From positions 186,001 through 250,000 of the forward strand of contig NZ_AWEZ01000045.1 in the NCBI RefSeq assembly GCF_000468755.1: DNA of 64,000 bases, in the 5' to 3' direction. Shown piece by piece: positions 42,648 to 51,189 of the stretch. This DNA is from Olsenella profusa F0195. GTDB lineage: Bacteria > Actinomycetota > Coriobacteriia > Coriobacteriales > Atopobiaceae. A program made the position numbers and the translations under genes. The notes below the pieces were generated by a model, which saw nothing but the letters and a program-made list of their open reading frames with translations, was not told the DNA's origin and made no database searches. Numbering within the stretch: position 1 is the stretch's first letter; each line of letters opens with the position of its first letter.

Positions 42648-45338
42648 ATGAAGCTGGGCCAGAATGAGTTTGACGTCGCAGTCCGAGCCGCCCGCATGCC
42701 CAAGGACATGCGGGTCGGCTCACGGACCGTGTCGTTCTATGACGTGAGCGGGATTCCGGGCGTGGGCCTTCTGCCACGGGCGCTTGTGGTGCTCCTGGAG
42801 AACTGCATCCGCCGGGCCGAGAGCGACGAGCGCGCACGAGAGCTCGTCCATGCCATCGTGTCCGCCGGCCTCTCCGGCGAGCAGGGCGACGAGATCGAGT
42901 TCATGCCTGCCCGCGTGCTCTTCCAGGACTTTACCGGCGTGCCCGTGTTCGTGGACTTCGCGGCCATGCGCGACGCCATGGTCGAGCGGGGGGGAGACCC
43001 CAGGACGGTGAACCCACGCATACCCTGCACGCTCGTCGTGGACCACTCCGTGACCGCCGATTGCGCGGGACGTTCCGATGCCAGGCGCGAGAACGAGGCA
43101 CGTGAGGCCGAGCGCAACGCCGAGCGCTTCGCCTTCCTCAAATGGGCGAGCCGCTCGTTTGGCAACGTGCGCATCGTGCCGCCCGGGGGAGGCATCTGCC
43201 ACCAGCTCAACATAGAGCGCTTCAGTGAGGTCGTCACGACGGACGCCCTTTCCGAGCGGTCCATGGCCTGCTTTGACACGCTCGTGGGCACCGACTCCCA
43301 CACGACGACGGCCAATGGCCTGGGCGTGCTGGGCTGGGGCGTGGGCGGCATCGAGGCGGAGGCGGCGTCGCTCGGCCAGCCCATCTCCCTGCTGGTTCCC
43401 GCCGTCGTGGAGCTGAGGCTCACGGGCGCGCTCCATGACGGCGTCTCGGGCATGGATGTCGCCCTCACGGTCGCCAAGCTGCTGCGTGACGCCCAGGTGG
43501 TTGGCAACCTCGTTGAGGTCACAGGGCCCGGCGTCTCGTCGCTCACGCCCACGCAGCGCGCCTGCGTCGCCAACATGACACCTGAGTATGGCTGCACCAC
43601 CACGCTGTTCCCCGTGGACGAGAACGTCCTCGATTACCTGCGCCTGACAGGGCGCGCTCACGATCAGGTCGATCTCGTTCGTGCCTACTTCGAGGCGGAG
43701 GGCGTCTTTGGCGCGGGCGGGGAGCGTCGCTACGCCCGCACGCTCACGCTCGACCTCGCCACCGTGGGGACCTCGCTGGCTGGCCCGTCGCGACCCCACA
43801 ACCATGTGACGCCCGCAACGCTGCAAGATGCCGTGCGACATACGGCAGAGGCGCACGGCCTGGGCGACTTCGACGAGACCTTCGAGATCACCATGGCGGG
43901 GGAGACCCATCAGCTCCATCGGGGCACCCTTGCCATTGCCGCCATCACGAGCTGTACGACGGCGACCGACCCGGCGATGATGGTCGCCGCGGGACTGCTG
44001 GCCAAGAAGGCCCGCGAGCACGGGCTTTCCGCCAAGCCATGGGTCAAGCGCATCCTGGCGCCGGGCAGCCATGCCACCGAGCTTCTGCTCGAGCGCACGG
44101 GCCTCGCCCGCCACCTCTTCGAGCTTGGGTTCTATACCTGCGGGTTCGGATGCATGAGCTGCATCGGCAACTCGGGCGGGATCGCCGTGGGTCTCAGTGA
44201 GCGGGCCGGGGACATGGAGCTCACAAGCATCCTCTCGGGCAATCGCAACTTCGACGGGAGGATCTCGCCCGACGTGGCGCAGAACTACCTTGCCGCCCCT
44301 GCGCTCGTGGTGGCCTATGCGCTCGTCGGCACCCTCGACGTCGACCTCTCGCACACGCCGGTGGGCAGAGGCGCCCAGGGCGAGGAGGTCATGCTCGACG
44401 ACCTCATGCCCACGAACGACGAGGTGAGCGCCGCGCTTGCGGGCGTGCTTACGACCGAGCTCTTCGAGGAGGGTGCGCGTGGGCTCTTCGAGGGCTCCCC
44501 CGCCTGGAGGGAGCTCAAGGTCGCAGAGGGCGACACGTTCTCGTGGGACCCCGCCTCCACCTACGTCCGTCGTGCCCCCTACTTCGAGATTGCCCGGCAC
44601 GAGCCCATGCGGGGGGCTTCGGGCGCCCGCACCCTCGCCTTCCTGGGGGACTTCGTCACGACCGACCACATCTCTCCCGCCGGCGCCATCTCTCCCACGG
44701 CACCGGCGGCGGACTACCTGCGTGCCCACGGCGTCGCCGAGGGGGACTTCAACACCTATGGCTCCAGGCGGGGCAACCACGAGGTCATGACGAGGGGCAC
44801 CTTTGCCAACGTGCGCCTGGAGAACGCCCTGGCGGGAGGCGTCCGGGGCTGGTGGACCGAGGATCTGCTCACGGGAGAGGCGGCCACGATCTTCGCGGCC
44901 GCGGAGCACTACCGGGAGCGTGGCGTGGACGCCATCGTGGTGGCGGGCAGGATGTATGGATCTGGCTCGAGCCGTGACTGGGCAGCCAAGGGCCCGCTGC
45001 TGCTGGGGGTGCGCGCCGTCATCGCGGAGAGCTTCGAGCGCATCCATCGCTCCAACCTCGTGCAGATGGGCGTGCTTCCCCTGCAGTTCATGGATGGTGA
45101 CTCCACACGCTCGCTGGGACTCACGGGGCGGGAGCGCTACGACATCGAGGAGGTCGACCTCACCGAGGGGCTTCCCAGGCACCCCGTCTGTCAGGTGACA
45201 GCCACGGCGGGGGACGGGAAGATGACGCGCTTCGGCTGCATCGTGCGCGTGGACACGCCCACCGAGGGCAGGTTCCTGGCGTTTGGGGGTATCCTTCCCT
45301 ATATCCTTGAGCGCATGACGGGTGCGTGTCCGGCGTAG
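42648..45338 (+). CDS. acnA: Aconitate hydratase A
   Basis: Isomerises citrate to isocitrate through cis-aconitate, using a [4Fe-4S] cluster. The 896-residue length and domain order match the AcnA/IRP1 type. Visible motifs are VGTDSHTTTANGLGVLGWGVGG, the first cluster Cys in ITSCTTATDP, the CGFGCMSCIGNSGG pair of cluster Cys, and the C-terminal swivelling domain with YGSRRGNHEVM and GSGSSRDWAAKG. AGGAGGGGGAG precedes the ATG. No citrate synthase or isocitrate dehydrogenase is nearby. In an anaerobe it likely supports 2-oxoglutarate and glutamate synthesis (inference). Confidence 0.96.
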   Translation: MKLGQNEFDVAVRAARMPKDMRVGSRTVSFYDVSGIPGVGLLPRALVVLLENCIRRAESDERARELVHAIVSAGLSGEQGDEIEFMPARVLFQDFTGVPVFVDFAAMRDAMVERGGDPRTVNPRIPCTLVVDHSVTADCAGRSDARRENEAREAERNAERFAFLKWASRSFGNVRIVPPGGGICHQLNIERFSEVVTTDALSERSMACFDTLVGTDSHTTTANGLGVLGWGVGGIEAEAASLGQPISLLVPAVVELRLTGALHDGVSGMDVALTVAKLLRDAQVVGNLVEVTGPGVSSLTPTQRACVANMTPEYGCTTTLFPVDENVLDYLRLTGRAHDQVDLVRAYFEAEGVFGAGGERRYARTLTLDLATVGTSLAGPSRPHNHVTPATLQDAVRHTAEAHGLGDFDETFEITMAGETHQLHRGTLAIAAITSCTTATDPAMMVAAGLLAKKAREHGLSAKPWVKRILAPGSHATELLLERTGLARHLFELGFYTCGFGCMSCIGNSGGIAVGLSERAGDMELTSILSGNRNFDGRISPDVAQNYLAAPALVVAYALVGTLDVDLSHTPVGRGAQGEEVMLDDLMPTNDEVSAALAGVLTTELFEEGARGLFEGSPAWRELKVAEGDTFSWDPASTYVRRAPYFEIARHEPMRGASGARTLAFLGDFVTTDHISPAGAISPTAPAADYLRAHGVAEGDFNTYGSRRGNHEVMTRGTFANVRLENALAGGVRGWWTEDLLTGEAATIFAAAEHYRERGVDAIVVAGRMYGSGSSRDWAAKGPLLLGVRAVIAESFERIHRSNLVQMGVLPLQFMDGDSTRSLGLTGRERYDIEEVDLTEGLPRHPVCQVTATAGDGKMTRFGCIVRVDTPTEGRFLAFGGILPYILERMTGACPA

Positions 45339-45360
45339 CGCAGGGAGAGAGGAGTCACGT

Positions 45361-46407
45361 GTGATCTGCCCCAACTGCGGTACAAGCGTCCCGGACGATG
45401 CCGTGCGCTGCCCTGCCTGCCACGCCGACATGGGGCGGATCGCATCTGTGGTGCCCCCTCAGGGCACCTGGTGTCCCAGCTGTGGCTCCCTGGTCCCCGA
45501 CGGCGAGGACGTGTGCCCGCACTGTGGCATGCCTGTCGCGCGTCCCAAGCATGCTCGCGCGTCTGACGTGTCGCGCCTCAAGATCGTGAGCGGCGAGGGG
45601 GAAGGTACCGACGCCGACGAGGCGCCCGCGGACGACACCGACGCCCCTCAACCCGACGAGGACGTTGCTGACGAGCGCTTTGAGAGTGAGGACACCGCCT
45701 TCGTGCCGCGCATCGTGAGCGCCCTGCCGGCCGAGCCCGTCTCGGGCAACGACGGGCTGCAGCGTGCCGGTGCGCTGCGCGTGCGCACCCTGGTGGTGGC
45801 CCTAGCGGCAGCGCTGCTCTTCGTGGGTGGCGGCGTGCTCTTCCTCACGCACCCCTGGGACCCCAACGCCTCCGACTCCCGCGCCAAGTCAGAGGCGGAC
45901 ACCTCCATGGCGGGCTTTCCCGGCATCGTGACGGAGCTCAAGGGCCAGGATGGTGGTTCCACGGATGCCGGCGAGGTGGAGAGTGGCGATGCCACCACCT
46001 ACAGGAAGCTCAGCGATGTGTATGGTCGGCTCAAGGATCTCGAGGAGCGTGCCGATGCGGACGAGCAGAGCTACCGGACGCTTGCGGCCACCGCAGACTC
46101 AGACGAGCGCACGAATGCCCGAAACGAGGCCTACCAGCTCTCCCTCGACGTGAGCAACCTCATATCGAGCCTCTCGGACATCGATGTCACGTCGGGGACC
46201 TACGCCGACGACCTCGATAACATGAAGACCCTTGCCAATTGGCTCCGCAACCGCACCGATGTGCTGAACAGCGCCTGGAAGAAGGCCATGCAGATGGCGA
46301 ATCCTTCCTCCCATGCGCAGGAGATCGATGGCTATCTGCGCGACGGCGACTCGTACAAGAGGCAGTTCGACGAGCACTACGACGGATGGAAGCCCCAAGA
46401 GAAGTAG
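45361..46407 (+). CDS. Zinc-ribbon membrane protein of unknown function
   Basis: Unrecognised 348-residue protein. Two zinc ribbons open it: CPNC...CPAC at residues 3-20 and CPSC...CPHC at 38-55. A long acidic, probably disordered segment follows (about 75-130), then one membrane span at about 141-162 (LVVALAAALLFVGGGVLFLT). The external part is polar and helical, with a DLEERADADEQSYRTL stretch that could form a coiled coil. The GTG at 45361 lies 7 bases after GAGAGGAG. Cytosolic zinc ribbons joined to an external helical domain suggest a sensor or scaffold. No function can be assigned. Confidence 0.8.
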   Translation: MICPNCGTSVPDDAVRCPACHADMGRIASVVPPQGTWCPSCGSLVPDGEDVCPHCGMPVARPKHARASDVSRLKIVSGEGEGTDADEAPADDTDAPQPDEDVADERFESEDTAFVPRIVSALPAEPVSGNDGLQRAGALRVRTLVVALAAALLFVGGGVLFLTHPWDPNASDSRAKSEADTSMAGFPGIVTELKGQDGGSTDAGEVESGDATTYRKLSDVYGRLKDLEERADADEQSYRTLAATADSDERTNARNEAYQLSLDVSNLISSLSDIDVTSGTYADDLDNMKTLANWLRNRTDVLNSAWKKAMQMANPSSHAQEIDGYLRDGDSYKRQFDEHYDGWKPQEK

Positions 46408-46452
46408 GTGGGCCCTGGTGGGTCTGCCGAATGTGTGAAATAATATCGCTGC

Positions 46453-46461
46453 TGATAGAAT
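46453..46461 (+). promoter_or_regulatory. Extended -10 promoter before the cyclophilin gene
   Basis: TG-A-TAGAAT (46453-46461) is a good extended -10 element, 51 bases before the ATG of the peptidyl-prolyl isomerase gene. The -35 region is weak (GTGTGA), as is common with extended -10 promoters. It may drive the isomerase, the TPR gene and part of the mre operon. Confidence 0.42.
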
Positions 46462-46512
46462 GAATCGGATGAATGCACCCAGAAACGTCGCATGCTCATG
46501 AGGGGAGGGCCT

Positions 46513-47058
46513 ATGGGTCTCTGTGGGAACAACGCGCTCCATACACCCAGCTATACGCCCACGGGTGCCGAGGTCGCCGTCTTCAGGACCTCGAAGGGCG
46601 AGATCCGTGCTCGGCTCGACGCCGAGGGCGCGCCCATCCATGTGGCAAACTTCTGTGAGCTTGCGTCCGCGGGCTTCTACGATGGGCTCAAGTTCCATCG
46701 CTACGTACCGGGCTTTGTCATCCAGGGAGGCTGTCCCACCACGCGCGCGATGTCGTGCGAGGATGTGGCGGCTGGCCGGCCCGGCCCCGATGGGATGCCC
46801 GGCACGGGTGGCCCTGGCTACTCCATACGGCAGGAGTTCTCCACCAACCCCCGCAACAGCCACGATGACGGGGCGCTTGCCATGGCGCGCTCCCAGGACC
46901 CTGACTCCGCGGGTTCGCAGTTCTACTTCTGCCTGGGGCCCCAGCACGCGCTGGACTTAGGCTACACCGTCTTCGGACAGACCATCGCTGGCCTCGACGT
47001 CATCTCCCGGCTCCGTGCGGGCGACGTCATCGAGTCCGTGCGCATCGAGCAGGCCTAG
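46513..47058 (+). CDS. Cyclophilin-type peptidyl-prolyl cis-trans isomerase
   Basis: Catalyses proline isomerisation in protein folding. The 181-residue protein has no signal peptide and is cytosolic. Family motifs include FCELASAGFYDGLKFHR with the catalytic Arg, FVIQGGCP, SQDPDSAGSQFYFCLG and VFGQTIAGLDVI. GAGGGGAGGG lies before the ATG at 46513; earlier in-frame ATGs at 46492 and 46498 precede that site. A Gly-Pro-rich loop near residues 90-105 is normal for the bacterial type. Confidence 0.93.
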   Translation: MGLCGNNALHTPSYTPTGAEVAVFRTSKGEIRARLDAEGAPIHVANFCELASAGFYDGLKFHRYVPGFVIQGGCPTTRAMSCEDVAAGRPGPDGMPGTGGPGYSIRQEFSTNPRNSHDDGALAMARSQDPDSAGSQFYFCLGPQHALDLGYTVFGQTIAGLDVISRLRAGDVIESVRIEQA

Positions 47059-47091
47059 CGCCCAGGAACACCCATACGGGAGGTTTTGATC

Positions 47092-48495
47092 GTGAATCAA
47101 GAGAAATTCGAGGCAGGCAAGGCAGCCTATCAGCAGGGGGACATCCTTTCGGCCGCGCAGCTCCTCGCGGAGGCCAAGGACCCCGGCGAGGTCTCCGGTG
47201 CCATCGATCACATGCTGGGCAACTGCATGATGCGGCTCAACCGCTTTGACGATGCCGCCCGCGACTATGCCGATGCGCTGCATGACGCCTCCTATGGTCA
47301 CAAGGGTGCCCTCTCCTGCAACAGGGGCCGCGCGCTTCTGGCCGCGGGCAGGCCCCAGGAGGCCGTCGCGGCCCTCGTAGTGGCCACCAAGGACGAGTCC
47401 TATAGGACGCCCTACAAGGCCTACACGGCCCTGGGCAACGCCAACCGGGCCCTGGGCAACATCCGCGATGCGGCGGTCGCCTTCAGGAGCGCCGCCATCG
47501 ACGAGGCCAACCCCAATCCCTCGCGCGCCCTCCAAGACCTGGGTGGCTGCTTCCTGTCACTGGGGCGTGCGGTCGATGCCGTCGAGGCCTATCGCACCGC
47601 CCTCGACTTCGTGGCGGCGAGCGACGAGAAGTCCGCCATCTATGCCGATCTGGGCTTGGCATACGTGGCCGCCAACCGCATGAGCGAGGCCGTCGATTCG
47701 TTTGGCCATGCCCTCGCGACGCCGGGCTTCACGCTGAGGCCCGAGGCGCAGGCCGCCTATGAGGCCGCGCGCAAGTCCGTCGATGCCGCCGATGGGGGAG
47801 ACCCATCCGAGACCGACGCCTTCCTGGCGGCCGCCGGCTACGCAGGCGCCAACGCCATCGACCCGCTCGACCCCACGGGCAAGACGGGCGAGGTCATGCC
47901 CTCACCCGAGGACACGGGCTTCTTCTCCATCAGCGAGGAGGACATCGTCGCCCAGGCCAAGAGGGAGCGCAAGGCCAGGCGCAAGCACGGCCATCGTGGC
48001 CTCAGGGTGTTCCTGGTCATCCTCATCCTGCTGGTGCTCGCCGCCGCCGGTGCGGGCTACGCCTACTACCGTGGGTATGGCTGGCCCACCCAAGAGAGCG
48101 TCGTCCAGGGCTTCTTCCAGACCACCGCGAATGGCGGCGACGTCTCGCAGTACGTCGCCTCGAGCGTCTCGAGCGATGACCGCGAGCAGATGAGGCGGCT
48201 TCTGCCCACCTCAGGGTCGAGTGTCGAGATCAAGGGCCAGGACCAGTCCATGCAGTCCTCCACCATGATCGTGAGCGTCAAGCTGCCTGCCGGTGGCGAG
48301 CAGCAGTACAAGGTCGAGCTCAAGCGTGATGGCATCGGCTGGAAGATATCCGACATCTCCACCGTGTATGCGTCGCAGGGCTCTGATTCGCCCAGCATTT
48401 CGGACGCGCCGTCTGCGCAGGGCGGCGCTCAGGCTGGTACCATATCGTCGAATGGCACATCCGACGACGGCGGCTCTGGCAACGGCAACGACTAG
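47092..48495 (+). CDS. TPR-repeat membrane protein with extracytoplasmic C-terminal domain
   Basis: Unrecognised 467-residue protein. Residues about 1-220 are tetratricopeptide-like repeats (for example VDAVEAYRTALDF), giving a cytosolic protein-binding surface. A basic stretch (about 285-300) leads into one membrane span at about 303-325 (VFLVILILLVLAAAGAGYAYY). The external part (about 330-440) resembles small DUF4878/NTF2-like domains and ends in a Ser/Gly-rich tail. The GTG at 47092 sits 8 bases after GGGAGG; the TTG at 47086 is too close to it. It precedes mreB by 47 bases, so a role near the elongation machinery is possible but unproven. Confidence 0.78.
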   Translation: MNQEKFEAGKAAYQQGDILSAAQLLAEAKDPGEVSGAIDHMLGNCMMRLNRFDDAARDYADALHDASYGHKGALSCNRGRALLAAGRPQEAVAALVVATKDESYRTPYKAYTALGNANRALGNIRDAAVAFRSAAIDEANPNPSRALQDLGGCFLSLGRAVDAVEAYRTALDFVAASDEKSAIYADLGLAYVAANRMSEAVDSFGHALATPGFTLRPEAQAAYEAARKSVDAADGGDPSETDAFLAAAGYAGANAIDPLDPTGKTGEVMPSPEDTGFFSISEEDIVAQAKRERKARRKHGHRGLRVFLVILILLVLAAAGAGYAYYRGYGWPTQESVVQGFFQTTANGGDVSQYVASSVSSDDREQMRRLLPTSGSSVEIKGQDQSMQSSTMIVSVKLPAGGEQQYKVELKRDGIGWKISDISTVYASQGSDSPSISDAPSAQGGAQAGTISSNGTSDDGGSGNGND

Positions 48496-48542
48496 GATCC
48501 TGGAGCCCGGGGCACCCCGGCCCGTGATTGGAAATGTGAGAC

Positions 48543-49589
48543 ATGTCGATTCTCGATTCCCTCTTTGGCGAGTATGACGGCGATCTGGCAATCGACCTCG
48601 GTACGGCCAACACGCTGGTGGCCGCCCGTGGCCAGGGCATCGTGCTCAACGAGCCCTCCGTGGTCGCCATCGACCAAAGCGCGGATCGCGTGCTCGCCGT
48701 TGGCGCGGATGCGAAGCGCATGATCGGCCGCACGCCTGGCTCCATCATCGCCGAACGGCCCCTCAAGGACGGCGTCATCGCCGACTTCGACGTCACCGAG
48801 GTCATGCTTCGCTACTTCATCGAGAAGGCGCGCGGCGTACGTCGCTATCCGTGGTCACCGCGCCCGCGCGTCGTTGTCTGCGTGCCCTCGGGCGTCACGT
48901 CCGTGGAGAAGCGTGCCGTGTTCGAGGCCACCATCTCGGCAGGCGCCCGCCAGGCCTACCTCATCGAGGAGCCCATGGCCGCCGCCATCGGTGCCGACCT
49001 GCCCATCGAGGACCCCACGGGCTCCATGGTCGTAGACATCGGCGGTGGCACCACCGAGGTGGCCGTCATCGCCATGGGCGGCATCGTGGTCTCACAGTCC
49101 ATCCGCACTGCGGGGGACGAGTTCGACCAGACGATCCTCGAGCACGTCCGTGACGCGTACAACCTCTCCATCGGCGAGCGGACGGCCGAGGACATCAAGA
49201 TCAAGGTTGGCTCGGCGGCGCCCCTTGCCGAGGAGCTGGACGTTGAGGTCAACGGTCGCGACGTGCTTACGGGCATGCCCAAGACGGTGCGTATCGAGTC
49301 CGAGGAGATTCGCCGCGCGCTCGACAGGCCTCTCGATGAGGTCACGAAGGCTGTCAAGGACGCCCTCGACGTGACGCCACCCGACCTGGCAAGCGACCTC
49401 ATGTACTATGGCGTGCTCCTCACGGGCGGCGGAGGGCTCCTGCGCGGGCTCGACCAGCGCCTGCGAGACGAGACGGGCGTCCCCGTCAACGTGAGCCCCA
49501 CCGCGCTCGAGAACGTCGTCAACGGATGTGCCAAGGTCCTCGAGGCCAATGCACTGTCTGGCGGCTTCGTCCAGAGCGCCAACCTGTAA
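48543..49589 (+). CDS. mreB: Rod shape-determining protein MreB
   Basis: Bacterial actin that forms membrane-bound filaments and directs side-wall peptidoglycan synthesis. The 348-residue protein has the actin phosphate motifs DLGTANTLV at residues 18-26, DIGGGTTEVAVI near 160-171 and LTGGGGLLRGLD near 295. It lacks an N-terminal amphipathic extension but has the short hydrophobic start MSILDSLFG. First of the mreB-mreC-mreD-mrdA-rodA block; mreC starts 11 bases later. Its presence shows a rod or coccobacillus shape. Confidence 0.97.
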   Translation: MSILDSLFGEYDGDLAIDLGTANTLVAARGQGIVLNEPSVVAIDQSADRVLAVGADAKRMIGRTPGSIIAERPLKDGVIADFDVTEVMLRYFIEKARGVRRYPWSPRPRVVVCVPSGVTSVEKRAVFEATISAGARQAYLIEEPMAAAIGADLPIEDPTGSMVVDIGGGTTEVAVIAMGGIVVSQSIRTAGDEFDQTILEHVRDAYNLSIGERTAEDIKIKVGSAAPLAEELDVEVNGRDVLTGMPKTVRIESEEIRRALDRPLDEVTKAVKDALDVTPPDLASDLMYYGVLLTGGGGLLRGLDQRLRDETGVPVNVSPTALENVVNGCAKVLEANALSGGFVQSANL

Positions 49590-49600
49590 CGGGAGCGACC

Positions 49601-50614
49601 ATGGCTTTCTTTGGCTCTGGGCGTGACGAGGCACCAGGGATCAAAAGGCGCGATTCGGGATCAGGTGGCAGGCTGTTCATCATGCTTGTCATCGTGTCCC
49701 TCGTCATGTTCACGATGAGCGTGCGCGAGGACGGCTCGGGTGCCCTCACCACCGTCCGCGGTGCCTTCATGACGGTCACGACGCCCATTCGCATCGTGGG
49801 CTCCGTCGCGTCCCTTCCCTTTCAGGGCCTCGGCAACGTGTTCTCCAACCTGACCGCGAACCAGGAGTCGCTTTCCGACCTCAGGGCAGAGAACGAGAGG
49901 CTCGCGAGCAGGAATGCCGAGCTCGAGGAGGAGGCACAGGCAGCCACGCGCCTGCAGCAGCTCCTCGAGCTCAAGAACGCGTACAACCTTCAGAGCCAGG
50001 CCGCTCGCATCATCTCTGCGTCCACGGACTCCTGGACGCGCACGGTCGTCATTGACAGGGGGACGAGCTCGGGCCTGGCCGTGGGCATGCCCGTCACCGA
50101 CGCGGGTGGTGCCATCGGCCAGATCATCGAATGCGATGCGGCCTCCTCGACGGTACGCCTCGTCACGGACGAGAACTCGGACGTCTCGGCCATGGTGCAA
50201 TCCTCACGCGCCCAGGGCATGCTCAAGGGGTCCACCGATGGCACGCTGCACCTCACGCTCATCTCCACCGATCAAACGGTCAATGTGGGGGACACGATCG
50301 TCACGAGCGGGCTGGGTGGGGTGTTCCCCAAGGGGCTGCCCCTTGGCAAGGTCGCGAGCGTCAACCGTTCCGATGGCGCGCTCTACTATGACATCGAGGT
50401 CACCCCGGCCTCGTCGACGGAGAACTTCGAGGAGGTTCTCGTCATCACGTCGCTCACCGAGGAGCAGGAGGCCAGCTCGCAAGACATCGCCGAGGCCGAC
50501 TCCCAGGATGCGGCCGTCGTGGGTGGCGACTCGTCCGGCAGCGATTCCCCCGCGTCCCCGGGTGCGTCGGGGACGGATGCCGCCTCGGGCCCCAAGCGCA
50601 CGTCGGGACAGTAG
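49601..50614 (+). CDS. mreC: Rod shape-determining protein MreC
   Basis: Bitopic scaffold linking MreB to PBP2 and RodA. In 337 residues there is one membrane span at about 24-42 (LFIMLVIVSLVMFTMSV), an external coiled coil (about 75-115, rich in Leu, Glu and Ala), and the beta-domain with the signature IDRGTSSGLAVGMPV near 150. A Ser/Asp/Ala-rich low-complexity tail of about 40 residues follows. The gene begins 11 bases after mreB, with GGGAG before the ATG. Confidence 0.94.
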   Translation: MAFFGSGRDEAPGIKRRDSGSGGRLFIMLVIVSLVMFTMSVREDGSGALTTVRGAFMTVTTPIRIVGSVASLPFQGLGNVFSNLTANQESLSDLRAENERLASRNAELEEEAQAATRLQQLLELKNAYNLQSQAARIISASTDSWTRTVVIDRGTSSGLAVGMPVTDAGGAIGQIIECDAASSTVRLVTDENSDVSAMVQSSRAQGMLKGSTDGTLHLTLISTDQTVNVGDTIVTSGLGGVFPKGLPLGKVASVNRSDGALYYDIEVTPASSTENFEEVLVITSLTEEQEASSQDIAEADSQDAAVVGGDSSGSDSPASPGASGTDAASGPKRTSGQ

Positions 50615-50625
50615 GGGAGGGCAGC

Positions 50626-51183
50626 GTGCAGGTCAATGACTCTAACAAGCATCGACACGATGGCCTCATCCTCGCCATCGTGTGTCTTGTGCTGCAGGTG
50701 GGATTTGCGCCCTACCTCTCCGTCGCCAACGGGCACATCAACTTCGCGTTCATCTACTGCGCCATCGTCTCGCTCACCGTTGGTGGCCGCTTTGGCGTGG
50801 CGCTCGGCTTTGTGGCCGGCCTCGTCTTCGACCTCTGCACGACAGGTCCGATCGGCCTCATGGCGCTGCTGCTCACCATCGCCGCGTTCCTGATGGGGAT
50901 GGAGAGCCGCAACCGCCTGCAGGACGACACCTCCGCCGCCATCATCCTCTTTGTGATCGTGTGCGCCGCCGTGAGCCTCGCCTACAACCTCGCCATGCTC
51001 CTCGTGGGCCAGGCTGCCTCCGTGGTTGACATGTTCGTGTACCGCAGCCTGCCCACCTTTTTCCTGACGTGCATCGCCTTCATACCGTTCGCGTACCTCT
51101 TTTCGCGTGGCCCCTCCCACCATGGCCCCCTTGGTGCCCGGCATACGCGCCATTCGGGCAGGTACAGTCTGGGTAGGCTCTAG
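50626..51183 (+). CDS. mreD: Rod shape-determining protein MreD
   Basis: Small polytopic membrane protein of 185 residues with five or six hydrophobic segments (starting LILAIVCLVLQVGFAPYLSV). It includes GFVAGLVFDLCTTGPIGLMALLL, the most conserved part of MreD. It helps hold the elongation complex together in the membrane. The GTG start at 50626 follows GGGGAGGG. It lies 11 bases after mreC and 6 bases before the PBP2 gene. Confidence 0.9.
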   Translation: MQVNDSNKHRHDGLILAIVCLVLQVGFAPYLSVANGHINFAFIYCAIVSLTVGGRFGVALGFVAGLVFDLCTTGPIGLMALLLTIAAFLMGMESRNRLQDDTSAAIILFVIVCAAVSLAYNLAMLLVGQAASVVDMFVYRSLPTFFLTCIAFIPFAYLFSRGPSHHGPLGARHTRHSGRYSLGRL

Positions 51184-51189
51184 GGGCGC

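Noticed and set aside
42720-45431. Long minus-strand open reading frame opposite acnA
   Set aside because: It is a shadow of the high-GC aconitase gene: no family motif, Arg/His/Gly-rich composition and no ribosome site.
48505-48520. Hairpin CCGGGG/CCCCGG before mreB as a terminator
   Set aside because: The loop would be only two bases and no T-run follows. It is short and may be chance in GC-rich DNA.
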